Source: Cepaea nemoralis (taxonomy: Eukaryota > Mollusca > Gastropoda > Stylommatophora > Helicidae). Taken from it: DNA of 64,000 nucleotides. Shown one piece after another: positions 42,598-54,639 of this stretch. The position numbers and the translations under genes were made by a program. The notes under the pieces are model-generated. The model saw only the letters and a program-made list of their open reading frames with translations, ran no database searches and was not told the origin of the DNA. Position 1 is the first letter of the stretch. Each line of letters begins with the position of its first letter. The stretch spans positions 34,985 through 98,984 of the forward strand of contig JACEFZ010011117.1 of the NCBI GenBank assembly GCA_014155875.1, in the 5' to 3' direction.

Positions 42598-42764
42598 CAA
42601 TCAATCAATCATGTGCCATGCCGGAAAGCGTGGGCGGTCATGATTCGCCATTTCACTCGATCACCAGAGTCGTGGATCAGCTCAGTGTTCCTGTCTCGTC
42701 CATGCCATGTGGCCAAACCATCCAGGTATTTTCCTCTCGGTCTTCCTCTTGGTCTGTTCCCTTC
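42598..42764 (-). mobile_element. RTE-type LINE 3' end with exact 11-bp target-site duplication
   Basis: ATTCATGTTAT is at 42587-42597 and 42765-42775. On the minus strand the frame reads RPRGRPRGKYLDGLATWHGR, then ELIHDSGDRVKWRI and FRHGT-stop, followed by a (GATT)n tail (42598-42610). Only the last 55 or so codons were copied. Confidence 0.92.
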
Positions 42765-42775
42765 ATTCATGTTAT

Positions 42776-43130
42776 ATCGAGGAGAAATAGAATAATAAAT
42801 TATAAAATTCTCAGGCATGTTAAATTAAACCATTATTTTTATATAAACTTTAAAGATGTCTTAAAATTGATATTTTTTCGTTATGGCAAGAATCTCTTCC
42901 AATTACTTCAATAAACATTTTATAATATATTTAATAAATGCTGCAATTATTTAAATTATATAATACTTCTATTTTAATGTTAGTAATGTCCCTTGAATCT
43001 TTTATTTTATTATGTCCCTTGATATATTCATATGTTCTTTTCGACTTTTTAAATTACATGTCTTCCTTTTAATGTGGTTTTATTTTATTGATTGTTTTTT
43101 AATATAAGAAAGCTCTCTTTATTCCATATC
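42776..43130. other. no recognisable feature; AT-rich
   Basis: Very AT-rich. The patch GCAATTATTTAAATTATA near 42943-42960 weakly resembles 30956-30973, upstream of an RTE-2 copy. Confidence 0.4.
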
Positions 43131-43135
43131 AATTT

Positions 43136-43535
43136 TGTATGTTCAGTTCGCGCACCAGAATGGAAAAACTCCACATTCCCAAAAAGAACAGTTCTTCACG
43201 TCAGTTTTCATTTATTTCCCCGCATATCCTTTACAAGACATCGCTGTCAACACCGGCATTTTACCGCTGTCGTTGATTTCTTGGCACGATTACGCTCAGT
43301 AGTTTGCCATTGCTTTCTGAGCGGCCGGCTCACTTATCCCGTAAGTTACCAAAGCGGCCAGAATCGCTTCCTATTCTCGCGCGCTGCTTTACCCTACGTG
43401 GATAAACGGGATTACGGAGGAAGTCGTTTAAATACTGGGCCAGGGACCGGCAGTTTTAATATATGAAATGCAAAATACATATCTCTTGTGGTGGACATAG
43501 CGCAATCATTGGACAAAGAATGAGCTGCTATCTTA
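43136..43535. repeat. repeat X, copy 2, split by SINE-B
   Basis: The left part is 43136-43208 and the right part 43458-43535, matching 36466-36600. The SINE-B between them has an exact target duplication, confirming that X is the older sequence. Confidence 0.75.
43209..43450 (-). mobile_element. SINE-B copy 5 with exact 7-bp target-site duplication
   Basis: CAGTTTT is at 43202-43208 and 43451-43457. It is a full-length member: GCATATCCTTTACAAGACA, TTTGCCATTGCTTTCTGAGC, GCTCACTTATCCCGTAAG and a diverged head. Confidence 0.9.
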
Positions 43536-43540
43536 TATCT

Positions 43541-44345
43541 ATGGGACAAATTCTATCTGGCAAAATCTCAACCGAAATTAACAAGACACGAAACAAAGCA
43601 GTTTAATTACAAAACTTGGTGTTGTAGCAACTTCACCAGATTGCAGAATCAGCTGTTACAGAAATGAAGAAAGCTAATCAGATAAGTTATGCAGGTGTGA
43701 TTTCTTGATGAGCCCATATCTCTACACAATCTGTTGCTCCTGCATCAATTGCACTGTTTCATTTTCAGATACCGCCACGGGCAACTGCACCGGCATACGC
43801 ACTGGATAGTTCTTCTCACATACGAAATTCAGTATGACTAATGATTCCGCACAGTTTATAGATGTCCTATCCAATAATTTAAATGTACTTTAAATTTACG
43901 TGAATATACGTACTACGTGATCTATAATGTAATGGAAACTAACACAGTATAGAAACATTTCGCAATCACTGAAGAAGAAAAGTGGAGATGAATTTAAATG
44001 TTACAGACAATTTTTTGAAAACACCGTGCATAACTAAAGAAGATAAATGCTGAATCTTATCAGGTATGACCATTCGAGAAAATCAGCTCATAAGCAGCAC
44101 GATGTCTGGGAAGCTGAAATACGTTTGCCATATTCGACGTCACAGCGGATCAGAAAGAATGGTAGCTGAAGGTATGGCTGCTGCACGAGAAGTTAAACCT
44201 GGGTCAACACACTGGTGGACACGGAACATTATAAACACAGTGGACATGCAAATACACGAGGCAGGGGAACTGGCACATGTTCCGGAGTCTCCGTGAAGGG
44301 CCGTAATGTGAGCGATATTCCGTAAAGGACCTGCTACGAGATTGT
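43541..44345. other. no recognisable feature
   Basis: Plus-strand frame 44066-44296 (76 codons) has no motif known to me. No repeat match in the window. Confidence 0.4.
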
Positions 44346-44349
44346 GATG

Positions 44350-45250
44350 TATTAATTAGTCATTAGTCATTAGTCGCGGTTCCAACTTCACGGCAACAGG
44401 TCGTCCCCATTATGTACCGTTCTTGTGCCAGTGAATATCACACAAAATGCTCCTCCCTGTCCAATGTGAAAAGTGGAACAGACAGGAGTCTCGACAAACA
44501 AACAGCCCGCACAGGTACATTGTGCATAATGCCGCCGCTAGAATGCCAACACAAAAGTCCTCCACGAAAACTACAGTTCATCGTTGATGGAAGCGGCAGT
44601 CAATAGAAAACCATTATTAGCCACACATTACTGCATAAGGCAAACCAATCGGTTCTTCGGAAAAGCCGGCCGCCATTATTAAGAACATGCAGTTCACGCT
44701 AAGAACAACCGCGGACAGATGTAAAAGCATTTCACTGTGCATAATGCCACCGTCAAAATGCCAACACAAAAGTCCTCCACGAAAAATACAGATCATCGTC
44801 GATTGAAGAGGCAGTCACTAGATAACCAGTAGTATTAACGTCCTTAAAGATATGTCGAGAAGAGAGGACTTTAACTCAGTGAATCCACATCGATGCCCAG
44901 GATGAACGACTTGGGATTAAGTATTGGCAAGGCCAGACACGAGAGGTACATCGGGAAAACGAGGTGTCTCGTCAACCAACACAGAACTGGCACTATTAGC
45001 CACCGAACGCTGATACATATGCTGGGGGGAGGATCTGAACACCTATGGACCTATCCGGAGTGCAATGAAGACACCCCAACTGATAACTGAACTGAATTGA
45101 ACTGAACTGCAGAAGGCAAACCAATCAATTCTGCGACAAAGCCGGCCGTCATTGTTCCGAACATGCAGTTCACGCTACAAACAACAGCGGACAGATGTAA
45201 AAGCATTTCACACGAAATTCAGAGTTCACAGTGTCGCGCCATGCCATCAA
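44350..45250 (-). repeat. repeat R, copy 1, internally duplicated
   Basis: The reverse complement of about 44370-44560 and 45130-45245 matches 59180-59670. A unit of about 215 bp, from TGTGCATAATGCC to GATGTAAAAGCATTTCAC, occurs at about 44520-44735 and again at 44736-45213 (the second unit is interrupted). ATTAGTC repeats at 44354-44375 correspond to its tail. An I-d LINE end lies within the second unit. Confidence 0.75.
44890..45112 (+). pseudogene. I-like LINE 3' end, subgroup I-d, (CTGAA)n tail
   Basis: Frame 44893-45090 reads RHERYIGKTRCLVNQHRTGT, ISHRTLIHMLGGGSEHLWTY and then a PECNED block, parallel to the I-a/I-b termini. The tail GAACTGAATTGAACTGAAC at 45089-45107 is (CTGAA)-based. 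It is inserted in repeat R. Confidence 0.8.
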
Positions 45251-45404
45251 CTCAGTAACAAGGAGACGGAACTATGTACTTCTAATCCAACATGAGGAAA
45301 CTGCGAATGCAAACGGTAGCCACAAGCATAAACACTGCAGAGGCCTTAACTGTTTTAATGCCTGTATTCCATGTTGGGGACGAGAAGCTTCAACAAGTGT
45401 AATG

Positions 45405-46045
45405 TATTAATTCAAGGAGTATGCTTAATAAGGTGGGGAAAGAAATGTGTGAAATGGCTGTCCTCGCTTAAGAGGTGATATATTGTAAGAATTGTATGGA
45501 TATTTTGCCCTGGTCATGCGGGTATGCGGCGGGAATGAACAGGCTGATAGGCTAGCAGGGAATACACCCTTGGTGGTAGATTACATATGGACAAGGGTGA
45601 GCACCTGTGGGACCAGGTGGAAAAGGTAGGGGAACAGATTGAGAACCCGTATGTGGAAGAATGAGATTGCGGGGGATCGGTAGGGGTTCTGGAAGAATCT
45701 CAAAACTGATAGGGAAGGCCAAGAGAACTTTAATCAGATAGCAATGGGAAAGATTAGTAGCATGACTCTTCGCTGGCTGTCGAACGAGAGAACGGAACCA
45801 TCCATCCATCATGTGCCATGCCGGTAAGCGTGGGCGGTCATGTTCTGCCATCTCACTCGATCAACAGAGTCGTGGATCAGTTCCGTGTTTCTGTCTCGAC
45901 CATGCCACAAGACCAAGCCACAGATACTTGTTTCTAGGTCTTCCCCTTGGTCTGCTCCCCTCGAACGCGTATAGAACGGAACGCGTATAGAAATTTCCTG
46001 AGTGCATTGATGTCAGTTCTTAATTCAACTCAGCCCAACTCAACT
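45405..46045 (+). pseudogene. I-like LINE 3' part, subgroup I-a, with an RTE insert
   Basis: It starts at the same RNase H position as 36616 (GGAGTATGCTTAATAAGGTG), then a W-IFCPGHAGM-like motif (Asp-containing part shifted) and LIGKAKRTLIR-type sequence. The terminal block GATGTCAGTTCTTAATTCAA with CAACT-like tail is at 46010-46040. It is interrupted at 45799-45972. The right flank TGGTGATGTATTA duplicates the left ATGTATTA. Confidence 0.85.
45799..45972 (-). mobile_element. RTE-type LINE 3' end with exact 10-bp target-site duplication
   Basis: AGAACGGAAC is at 45789-45798 and 45973-45982. Its minus strand ends in GGCATGGCACATGATGGATG, with a (GATG)n tail at 45799-45811. It is inserted in the I-a LINE and homologous to 42598-42764. 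Confidence 0.92.
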
Positions 46046-46335
46046 GGTGATGTATTATAGAAACGAATCAATCACCGATAAGTAAATGCTGTCCTACAGC
46101 CTGATACAGAAAACCTGGTAGCCAAGTTCTTGTTACTGTATCACAGTAAACATTCAAACTGGCCACACAGATTGAAACGCTACAGTTTACAGTCGTTACA
46201 AATAATTCAATTTAAAATTATACTTACAATGAAAACAATGGATTTTCACAATCAATACCGTATCATTAACCCTAATGATTTTACGAAAAAGACTACCCAC
46301 ACGAATCACCCAGATTTGAGGTAATCCCAGGTGTC
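46046..46335. repeat. repeat Y, copy 2
   Basis: It is homologous to 37078-37355 (GTATTATAGAAACGAATC through ATGGATTTTCACAATC). Confidence 0.75.
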
Positions 46336-46499
46336 AGCCCAACCGAAGTCCAATGGATAGCCCTCAATAGGTATTTCACAAGACAAATATCGGAAGCCTA
46401 GACCCACCAGTGGCTGTTTGGCGATGTTGAGGAAAAAGAGAAGTACGAGCCCACCTGCACATACCAACCTCGGAGTCAAAAGAATTCACACAGTAGGTG
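46336..46499. other. no recognisable feature
   Basis: Short spacer with no motif or repeat match. Confidence 0.4.
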
Positions 46500-46622
46500 T
46501 TAACAAGAAGTTCAGAGCTCTTCGACATGAACACTGAGCTGATGATCCATGACTCTGGTGATCGTGTGAAATGGCGAAACTTGACCGCCCACGTTTAATT
46601 GCATGGCACATGATGATTTACC
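46500..46622 (+). mobile_element. RTE-type LINE 3' end, degraded
   Basis: It reads GAACACTGAGCTGATGATCC, GACTCTGGTGATCGTGTGAA and ends GCATGGCACATGATGAT, the plus-strand counterpart of 42598-42764. Confidence 0.75.
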
Positions 46623-46869
46623 TTCACGTTAACGAATGTTCGACTCGATTCGATTTCACCATTACTCCTACCCCGTTCAACTTCAAGGAGAAGTTAAAGT
46701 AGGGTCCATCACTGGCTCGGAATGATAGTCCCGTGATTGAGTTAGCCGCAAAAGCAGCTGCATCACTGTTTTTTTTTCCCTTTTCATTTCGGAGATGTTT
46801 ATTAACATATTTGATTGTTACATGCATCTGTAAAATGTTTTTGTTTTCAAAATGTTTATTATTCTATTT
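46623..46869. other. no recognisable feature
   Basis: Spacer with a T-run at 46769-46777; no supported frame. Confidence 0.4.
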
Positions 46870-47722
46870 AGATCCTGGATGGGTACAGCATCACTCTGAT
46901 GCGTTTGCCAATGGCCTTGCTGGGCAGCGGAGCAGTCATACTTGTGCAGAGTTATAATTACATTGAACCGGGAGTGCAGGGAGTGGCCAGCAGGGGCCAC
47001 GGAAGTGGAAATCCAGCAACTAATTCAGGATAATGCTCGCTCGGGTGATGTGATTATCTACACAGATGGTTCGGTGTCGAGAGGTAGGAGAAGTGCCTGG
47101 GGGTTCATAGCAAAAGCTAATGGCCGACGTTTGGTGCAGGAGAGTCTGGCATATGATACCACAACATCTAGCTTAAGAATGGAGGTGGAGGCGGTTACTG
47201 CAGCTTTCCGCTGGATCGAGAATACGATACACACACATACACACGTTGCGATTGTAACTGACACAGAAAGCATGCTGAGGAAGGTGAGAACAGGCATGCT
47301 TCGTGCAGAGTGGCTTGCTTCGCTTCGGAGGTCACGGGTGGCAAGCATCGCCTGGATCTTTTCTCCGGGGCATGCCGGTGTGCTGGGGAATGAACAGGTG
47401 GACAGATTAGCTTGCTTTGCAAAACTTGGTGGAGTATTGATACATGACAAGGCAGACGTGGTTGCAGCCTTGTGGGAGCACGTGCACACCTCGGAGGAGC
47501 AAATGGATCATCATGGTCTGGCAAGAATGAGGCAGCGAGGAGTGACGAGGGGATCTGGACGACGATCGACGCTCAGAGGAAAGGCGAGACGGACATATAA
47601 TCAGATTGCTACTGGTACTATTGGTGTTGGAACTCTTCGCTGGCTGCTGAGGATGGGGACGGAGCGCAAATGGGAATGCCCCGAATGCTGTGATGTCGGT
47701 TCCTAGATCAATCAATTAATCA
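46870..47722 (+). mobile_element. I-like LINE, subgroup I-b, 5' truncated, RNase H intact
   Basis: It begins in the RT-RNase H linker and ends GATGTCGGTTCCTAGATCAA with an (ATCA)n tail at 47706-47722. It is the best-preserved copy of the I-b subgroup. Confidence 0.88.
46942..47706 (+). CDS. RNase H and C-terminal domain of I-like LINE, open reading frame
   Basis: The 254-codon frame opens at a TTG inside the element, so the true start was upstream and is lost. The four acidic residues and the His are all present: D42 (IIYTDGS), E81 (LRMEVEA), D107 (VTDTES), H144 and D154 (SPGHAGVLGNEQVDRLA). A basic segment (RGSGRRSTLRGKARRTYNQI) and a final W-x-CPECC-DVGS block follow. The CPEC pair may be half of a zinc site. 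In this LINE type RNase H clears the RNA template after first-strand synthesis. The frame is intact but has no RT in cis. Confidence 0.85.
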   Translation: MCRVIITLNRECREWPAGATEVEIQQLIQDNARSGDVIIYTDGSVSRGRRSAWGFIAKANGRRLVQESLAYDTTTSSLRMEVEAVTAAFRWIENTIHTHTHVAIVTDTESMLRKVRTGMLRAEWLASLRRSRVASIAWIFSPGHAGVLGNEQVDRLACFAKLGGVLIHDKADVVAALWEHVHTSEEQMDHHGLARMRQRGVTRGSGRRSTLRGKARRTYNQIATGTIGVGTLRWLLRMGTERKWECPECCDVGS

Positions 47723-48426
47723 ATGGGCAGATTCTTCGTGAACTTTGCCCTAACAGCACCACGGTTACCATGGGAACGGGCCACTTTACCCCAGATAACA
47801 CGTAGGCGACTGGGTTGTCATGTCCCGCGCATGCAGTCAGCCTCTTTGCCGTGTATACATAAGCACATCTCTTGCCAAGATAAACTCAGTCTCCACTTTC
47901 GTGTTGACACCCTCAATCTTGAGAATGGCAGTGGTCTCGTGCTGGTTGCGGTGTCCTCCAGTACGCCCTGCCAGACTTCTTTTTAAAATGTTCAGGCCAA
48001 ATTCTAGACATATTTAAATTAAAGTGTAAGGGTTTTGTTGTGTTTTAATATATATCAATTAAAATAGAAAGTGCAGATGTACGGAATTAAAATAATCAGA
48101 TTACGTATAAAACTCAACGAGACCTGGTTCCTTATTTCCTAGACAAGTAACATTCCTAGTCGCGAATATCTCTTTTCTGTTTCGTAATTTAGTTGTTGTT
48201 GGTCGCTTATTGTTCGGTGTGTTTCCGGCGTGAACGCTAATATAGTTGCGTTTTTCTTTCAATTTCCTCCACAATTCTCGAGCCATCATACGTGAACAAA
48301 TAATGTCCCTACCGGTTTGCTGGACCTGTCGTAAGTTTATCCTTATTTGAACAGATTGATGTTAAGAAACATGCACAAAACACATAATAAAATCTCCAAA
48401 TCGAAGTGAACGCGGTTTATAATGCC
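47723..48426. other. no recognisable feature
   Basis: From 47730 to 47980 it is more GC-balanced than its surroundings and has two short open frames (87 and 65 codons), but no motif or splice-bounded exon that I can defend. Confidence 0.4.
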
Positions 48427-48942
48427 ATCATGGATCAACTATCATCCTTACTAAAACATCCAAATATACCAATGTCCGCAAAATGACAGATAATAAACAA
48501 CATATTCACACCAACCCTATGCTACCAATCTCAAACTTGGACTTTATCCAAATCACACTTTCGCAAAATCAACACCTGCGAGATGAGATGCCTGAGAAGG
48601 GCTGTCATCTTAACAATCCGAGACCGAGTAAGAAATGCTGTTATCAGACAGACAGTGGGAACAACATCTTGTGCCACATTTATTGAAAAACAGAAGATTA
48701 AATGGATTGGCCATGTCGTTAGAATGCAACACCAGCAACTACCATCACTGGCCTTACATCAAAGATCATCTGCCACGAGACGAGGACGTCCAAGAAGAAA
48801 ATGGATTGACGACATCAAAGACACTGTACAACCACACGGAATGACACTATCCAGTGCCGCCAACCAGGCGCTGGAACGCAATTTATTCCTCCCCACGACG
48901 CTTGACGGCAGAAGTGGAAGATGATGATGATGATGATGACCA
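48427..48942 (+). pseudogene. RTE-like LINE 3' region (RTE-3 copy 2)
   Basis: It is homologous to 5533-6023. Frame 48583-48924 reads MRCLRRAVILTIRDRVRNA, KQKIKWIGHVVRMQHQQ and RGRPRRKWIDDIKDTVQ, then ends near LDGRSGR. The (GAT)n tail is at 48920-48938. An indel near 48545 separates it from the earlier LLKHPNIPMSAK part. Confidence 0.85.
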
Positions 48943-49813
48943 CAGGGAGGTGGGGTTGACTTAAGTCGTCTGCGGGTCGTCGGTGGGCTACTGATTTTCA
49001 CTTTGCACTCCTCTCCGATATACTTCCCTCCAACATTTTATGATCAAGTCTGTCATGTCTTTCAAATATTCAAATTATTTCATTTTCCACATTTTGTTTG
49101 TTTGTCGTAATAACCAATCTTCTTCAATACAGAAGATAGATCTTGCTGGATAAATTTGTTTGTTCTCTGTTCCGTCCAAATAACTGTAAGTCTTAAATTC
49201 TAACCGCGACTGCGTATGTGAATTTTATTATGAAGTAATTACAAATCAATACTTAAGCGATTGCCATTTTGTATTACTTCAATCTGCACGTTTCTGCACT
49301 GAAATAACAAGCAAGTGATTGCAATATATTTACAGGATTCTTCAAAGTGGCCTGGGTTCACTCCACGACAGATGTAGAATTATATTTTCTCCCGACAGGT
49401 TAATCACTGCGGTCGTCCAAGGCTAATAAAAATGATTGCCAGACAATTACCATAATTTTCTGAAAATTTTCCAGAAAGGAAAGACGAAGGAGGTTAAATC
49501 GGATCAATTAGTCCACTAGGTCATAAGGTGAGCTTGACGTATCACACATAGACACAGATGCATAATGAACCTATAGTCTTGATTCCGTCTCTGCAATAAG
49601 GGGGATAACTACACGGGCATTTATTGACTCACAACAGACAAATGTGGTTCTAGATTATTACGTCACTCGCCGAATGATCCTTCTATGTATATTACGAGAT
49701 CGGGCCAGTTCCGTTACAATATGACACTGAAGATGACGAAAGGTAAGTGTTTGAAACATTGTAAATACAACTGCAACTTCCCCATTTCTGTAGCTAAACA
49801 GGGGACATGACCT
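48943..49813. other. no recognisable feature
   Basis: AT-rich sequence without a supported frame or repeat. Confidence 0.4.
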
Positions 49814-49826
49814 ACTAGATGTGAAG

Positions 49827-50077
49827 TGTGTGTGTTTTTTTTTGCATATCCTTTACAGGACATCGCTATCAACATCAGCATTTTTCAGCTGTATGTTGAT
49901 TTCTTGGCAAGATTACACTCAGTAGTTTGCCATTGCTTTCTGAGCGGCCGGCTCAGTTATCCCGCAAGTCACCAGCGGGGGTCGAACCGCTCCCAGCTCT
50001 CGCCCTGCTACGAGACTCTGCGTGATAAACGGGATTACGGAGAAAGTGTTGTAAGCCCTCGGCCAGAGAGACCGGCG
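49827..50077 (-). mobile_element. SINE-B copy 6 with exact 13-bp target-site duplication
   Basis: ACTAGATGTGAAG is at 49814-49826 and 50078-50090. It is a complete copy: T/G-rich tail at left, TGCATATCCTTTACAGGACA, TTTGCCATTGCTTTCTGAGC and head with GGTTCGACCCC (B box, minus strand) near 49976-49988. A third ACTAGATGTGAAG at 50117-50129 shows that the target was already a 39-bp tandem repeat. Confidence 0.95.
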
Positions 50078-50090
50078 ACTAGATGTGAAG

Positions 50091-51348
<1,258 letters not shown>

Positions 51349-51504
51349 ACCAAGAAAGAGTCCTCTAAAAGTACTGGAGAGTTTTGGTCATGGACCATAA
51401 CTTTAGGAAGGGAAAATCCCAACTGCACCTCCCCGTGGTAGAGGATGGAAACACACCAAGGTGTGGCTAACACAGCTCTGGGGACTGAGTATCCACCGGA
51501 ATAA

Positions 51505-52650
51505 GTGGACAACTCTGCAGCTGAGCAGAGCAGGGCACTCACTTGTCCTTACAGTCGGAAATGGCTGTCAAAGGCAGAGGTAAAAAGACCACCATGTGAA
51601 TGTGGAAGGCAAGGGGAAACCACCACATTATCTTCCCAAGACTTCATGGCAAAACATATATCAGAGTTAGTGAACGACGTTAATGGCTGTCTTAGGACAT
51701 CCTCGTCCGGTAGGGACAGTCATGAGCCACAGGTGACACCAGACCGTCATCCAGCTACTGATGGCAAAATCATAACTAAAATAAATAAATTTAGAGTAGG
51801 AACATGGAATGTTAGGACATTAAATGAGCTAGGAAAGTTGACCAATGTTCTAAGAGAGATGGATAGCATGAAAATGAATATACTAGGCGTTAGTGAGATG
51901 AGATGGAAGGGATCGGGCAAAATTATAGCTGACAATCACACAATAATTTATTCTGGAGGGGATACACATGAAAAAGGTGTAGGAATAATATTAGACGAAA
52001 AAACAGCCAAGTCAATTAATGGATACTGGTGTATTTCAGATAGAGTAGTTATGGTAAAAATCAAAGGCAAACCAATAGACATAAATATTATACAGGTATA
52101 TGCACCAACAACAAGCAGTAGTGATGAAGAAATACAACACTTTTACGACGAAATAGAAATGGTGATGGCTCAAATTGGATCACAAGAAATAAAAATAATA
52201 CTTGGTGATTTTAATGCAAAAGTAGGAAAGGGGAAAATGAAGGATGTAGTGGGGAATTATGGTTTAGGTACAAGAAATGAAAGAGGGGAAAAGCTAATAG
52301 AATGGGCAAATATCAATGATATGATAATTGGAAACACATGGTTTAAACACCATAAAAGACGACTGTACACATGGAAAAGCCCTGATAAGAAAATACGCAA
52401 CCAAATTGACTACATACTAATTAATAAAAGATTTAGAAATGCTTTAATTAATGTAAAGACAATGCCTGGTGCTGACTGTAATAGTGATCATGTACCACTA
52501 TGTGGACAAATAAAAGTAACATTAAAGAGAGGGAAAAAAATGGTTAAGAACATGAGACTTAATAAAGAGGTTCTGAAAATAGATAAAGAACTGCAAGAAC
52601 AATACAGAGTGACTGTGAAAAATAGGTACAATGCGATAGCTAAAATATAG
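51505..52650 (+). pseudogene. AP endonuclease and linker of RTE-1 copy 2
   Basis: It is open for 381 codons from a GTG that is not a real start. An extra A near 51585 puts the natural ATG (51560) out of frame. The endonuclease is complete: RVGTWNVRTL (Asn), LGVSEMRWKGSG (Glu), VYAPTTSSSDEE, IILGDFNAKVGKG (Asp, Asn), KIRNQIDYILINKRF and GADCNSDHVPLCG (SDH). The linker follows and a TAG at 52648-52650 ends it. It would nick target DNA to prime reverse transcription. Confidence 0.88.
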
Positions 52651-52714
52651 AATATAAATGAACAATGGGAAATGTTAAGGAACTCCATTCATCAAACTAG
52701 TCTAGGAACAAGTC

Positions 52715-53689
52715 GTGTCCTTCAACAACTGTCTATCAAGACCCACACAGCTTAATATTGGTGTGCCTCAGGGCTCAATACTAGGTCCGCTGCTTTTTGC
52801 AGTTTATATTAATGATCTTCCTTTATATATCAATACAACTTGTGATCTATTTGCAGACGACTGTACTATATATACTAGTCAAGAAAACCGTAGAGAATTA
52901 GAGAATTCTTTACAAAAGGAACTTGATAATCTTACTAGATGGAGCAATGAAAACCGCATGCAAATTAACATTGACAAAACCAAATCCATGCTAATAACGA
53001 CCAGACAAAAACTGCAGACACTAGCCATAACTGGAGCACCGCTCGAACTCCGCATAGGCACGTTACCTATAGTTAATGTGACTGAACATAAAACACTAGG
53101 TCTTTTAATTGACAGCCATTTGAACTGGAGCTCTCATGTTCACGCTCTTACCAAGAAAATAGCACAGAAAGTTTACCAACTTGCTAAAATTCAGCACTTC
53201 CTGGACGAAAGCACACGAAAAATATTCTATACATGCTATATCCAATCACATCTCGATTACTGTTCCACAGCTTGGGATGCTTGCCCTAAATCTAATTTAA
53301 AACGACTATGTTCTCTACAAAACCGCGCTATTCGTCTTGTTTCTGGCATAAAGCTAGTTGAAAGTAATAATTTGTACAGTCATCTAAGACTTCTACCACT
53401 TCAAAAGCGCTTCCTTTTCAACAAAGCCAAATCAGTGAATAAAATTATATCTCAAAATACCCCAGAGTATCTTCTGCCGCTGATTCAATCTAATGCAATG
53501 AACAGCAAGCGCCTAAATTTGTTACATGTCTCAAAGCCTAGATTGGACCTATACAAAACATGTTTCGCCTATTCTGGTGCTCACTTATGGAATGACCTGC
53601 CTCCAGATCTGAAAACTCCAATGAGTCCCTACGCATTTAACCGAAAACTCTTTCAATACTTAATCCATATCGACTATATGCCACCATAA
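52715..53689 (+). CDS. RT C-terminal half of CR1/L2-like LINE, open frame
   Basis: It is open for 324 codons from a GTG inside the domain; the native start is lost to truncation. It reads NIGVPQGSILGPLLFAVYIN, LFADDCTIY with the catalytic Asp pair (52850-52861), KTLGLLIDSHLNWSSHV and the family's C-terminal signature FAYSGAHLWNDLPPDLK before TAA at 53687-53689. Wording and layout fit the CR1/L2/Rex1/Daphne group. No stop or shift appears in this segment, so this copy is fairly young. Confidence 0.88.
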   Translation: MSFNNCLSRPTQLNIGVPQGSILGPLLFAVYINDLPLYINTTCDLFADDCTIYTSQENRRELENSLQKELDNLTRWSNENRMQINIDKTKSMLITTRQKLQTLAITGAPLELRIGTLPIVNVTEHKTLGLLIDSHLNWSSHVHALTKKIAQKVYQLAKIQHFLDESTRKIFYTCYIQSHLDYCSTAWDACPKSNLKRLCSLQNRAIRLVSGIKLVESNNLYSHLRLLPLQKRFLFNKAKSVNKIISQNTPEYLLPLIQSNAMNSKRLNLLHVSKPRLDLYKTCFAYSGAHLWNDLPPDLKTPMSPYAFNRKLFQYLIHIDYMPP

Positions 53690-53744
53690 TTCATTTACTG
53701 GTATAATTGTTCATTATAATTGTTTAACTATAATTGTTCACTAT

Positions 53745-53756
53745 ATATGTGTGTGC

Positions 53757-53835
<79 letters not shown>

Positions 53836-54048
53836 TCAGAGAGACGGAGAAAGTGAATGTGTGTGTGCGCACGTGCATGCGTGTGTGTGGAGAGAGTGAT
53901 TGAGTGAGAAATGGTGGGGGAATGTGTCAGTGCATGCATTCGTACGTGTATGTGTGAGAGTGAGTGAGGGAGTGTGTGCGTGCATGCATGCGTTCATGCG
54001 TACGTGTATGTGTGAGAGAGTGTGATTCAGAGAGTGTGTGTGTGAAGG

Positions 54049-54142
<94 letters not shown>
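53745..54142. repeat. GA arrays and GT/GA-rich repeats in the LINE 3' region
   Basis: (GA)n at about 53761-53829 and 54048-54142, with GTGTGTG/GAGTGAG variants between. Long Ser-Leu frames on the minus strand are only the repeat translated. Confidence 0.95.
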
Positions 54143-54144
<2 letters not shown>

Positions 54145-54289
54145 GAGCAGATGCATGTCATGTAACACGAATGTTATGTAACTCGTGAATCCATGTGTTT
54201 GTGTATTCCCATCTGTCATATTATCAGTTAAATACCACTTGATTTTATCATGCATAATATAAACTCATGTTCATTACTGTAGTTTGAGT

Positions 54290-54404
54290 GAGAGAGTCAG
54301 TGAGTGTGAATGAGAGACAGAATGAGTGAGCGGGAGAGTGAATCGTGAGAGTGAATGAGTAAGCGTGAGAGTGAATGAGTGAGCGAGAGAGTGAATGAGT
54401 GAGC

Positions 54405-54472
<68 letters not shown>
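54290..54472. repeat. 22-bp GAGAGTGAATGAGTGAGCGT-type repeats, then (GA)n and (GT)n
   Basis: About four imperfect units pass into GA (about 54407-54435) and then GT (about 54436-54472). Confidence 0.9.
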
Positions 54473-54475
<3 letters not shown>

Positions 54476-54639
54476 AGCATCACTATTTTTACGTCACATA
54501 CTTTTTATGTACACATTTTTCTCCATGTTTAACATTTTTATGAGACTGCTCATGACAATTGTCAGTGTATGTGTGTGAGTAAAGTGTGGGAGGTTGTTCA
54601 TACTAGTTTCACTGCTAACTTGAGACATTTTGTATGTGC

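Noticed and set aside
47723..47990. Conserved-looking GC-balanced frame as a host exon
   Set aside because: Two overlapping frames are equally open and no splice or promoter evidence supports either.
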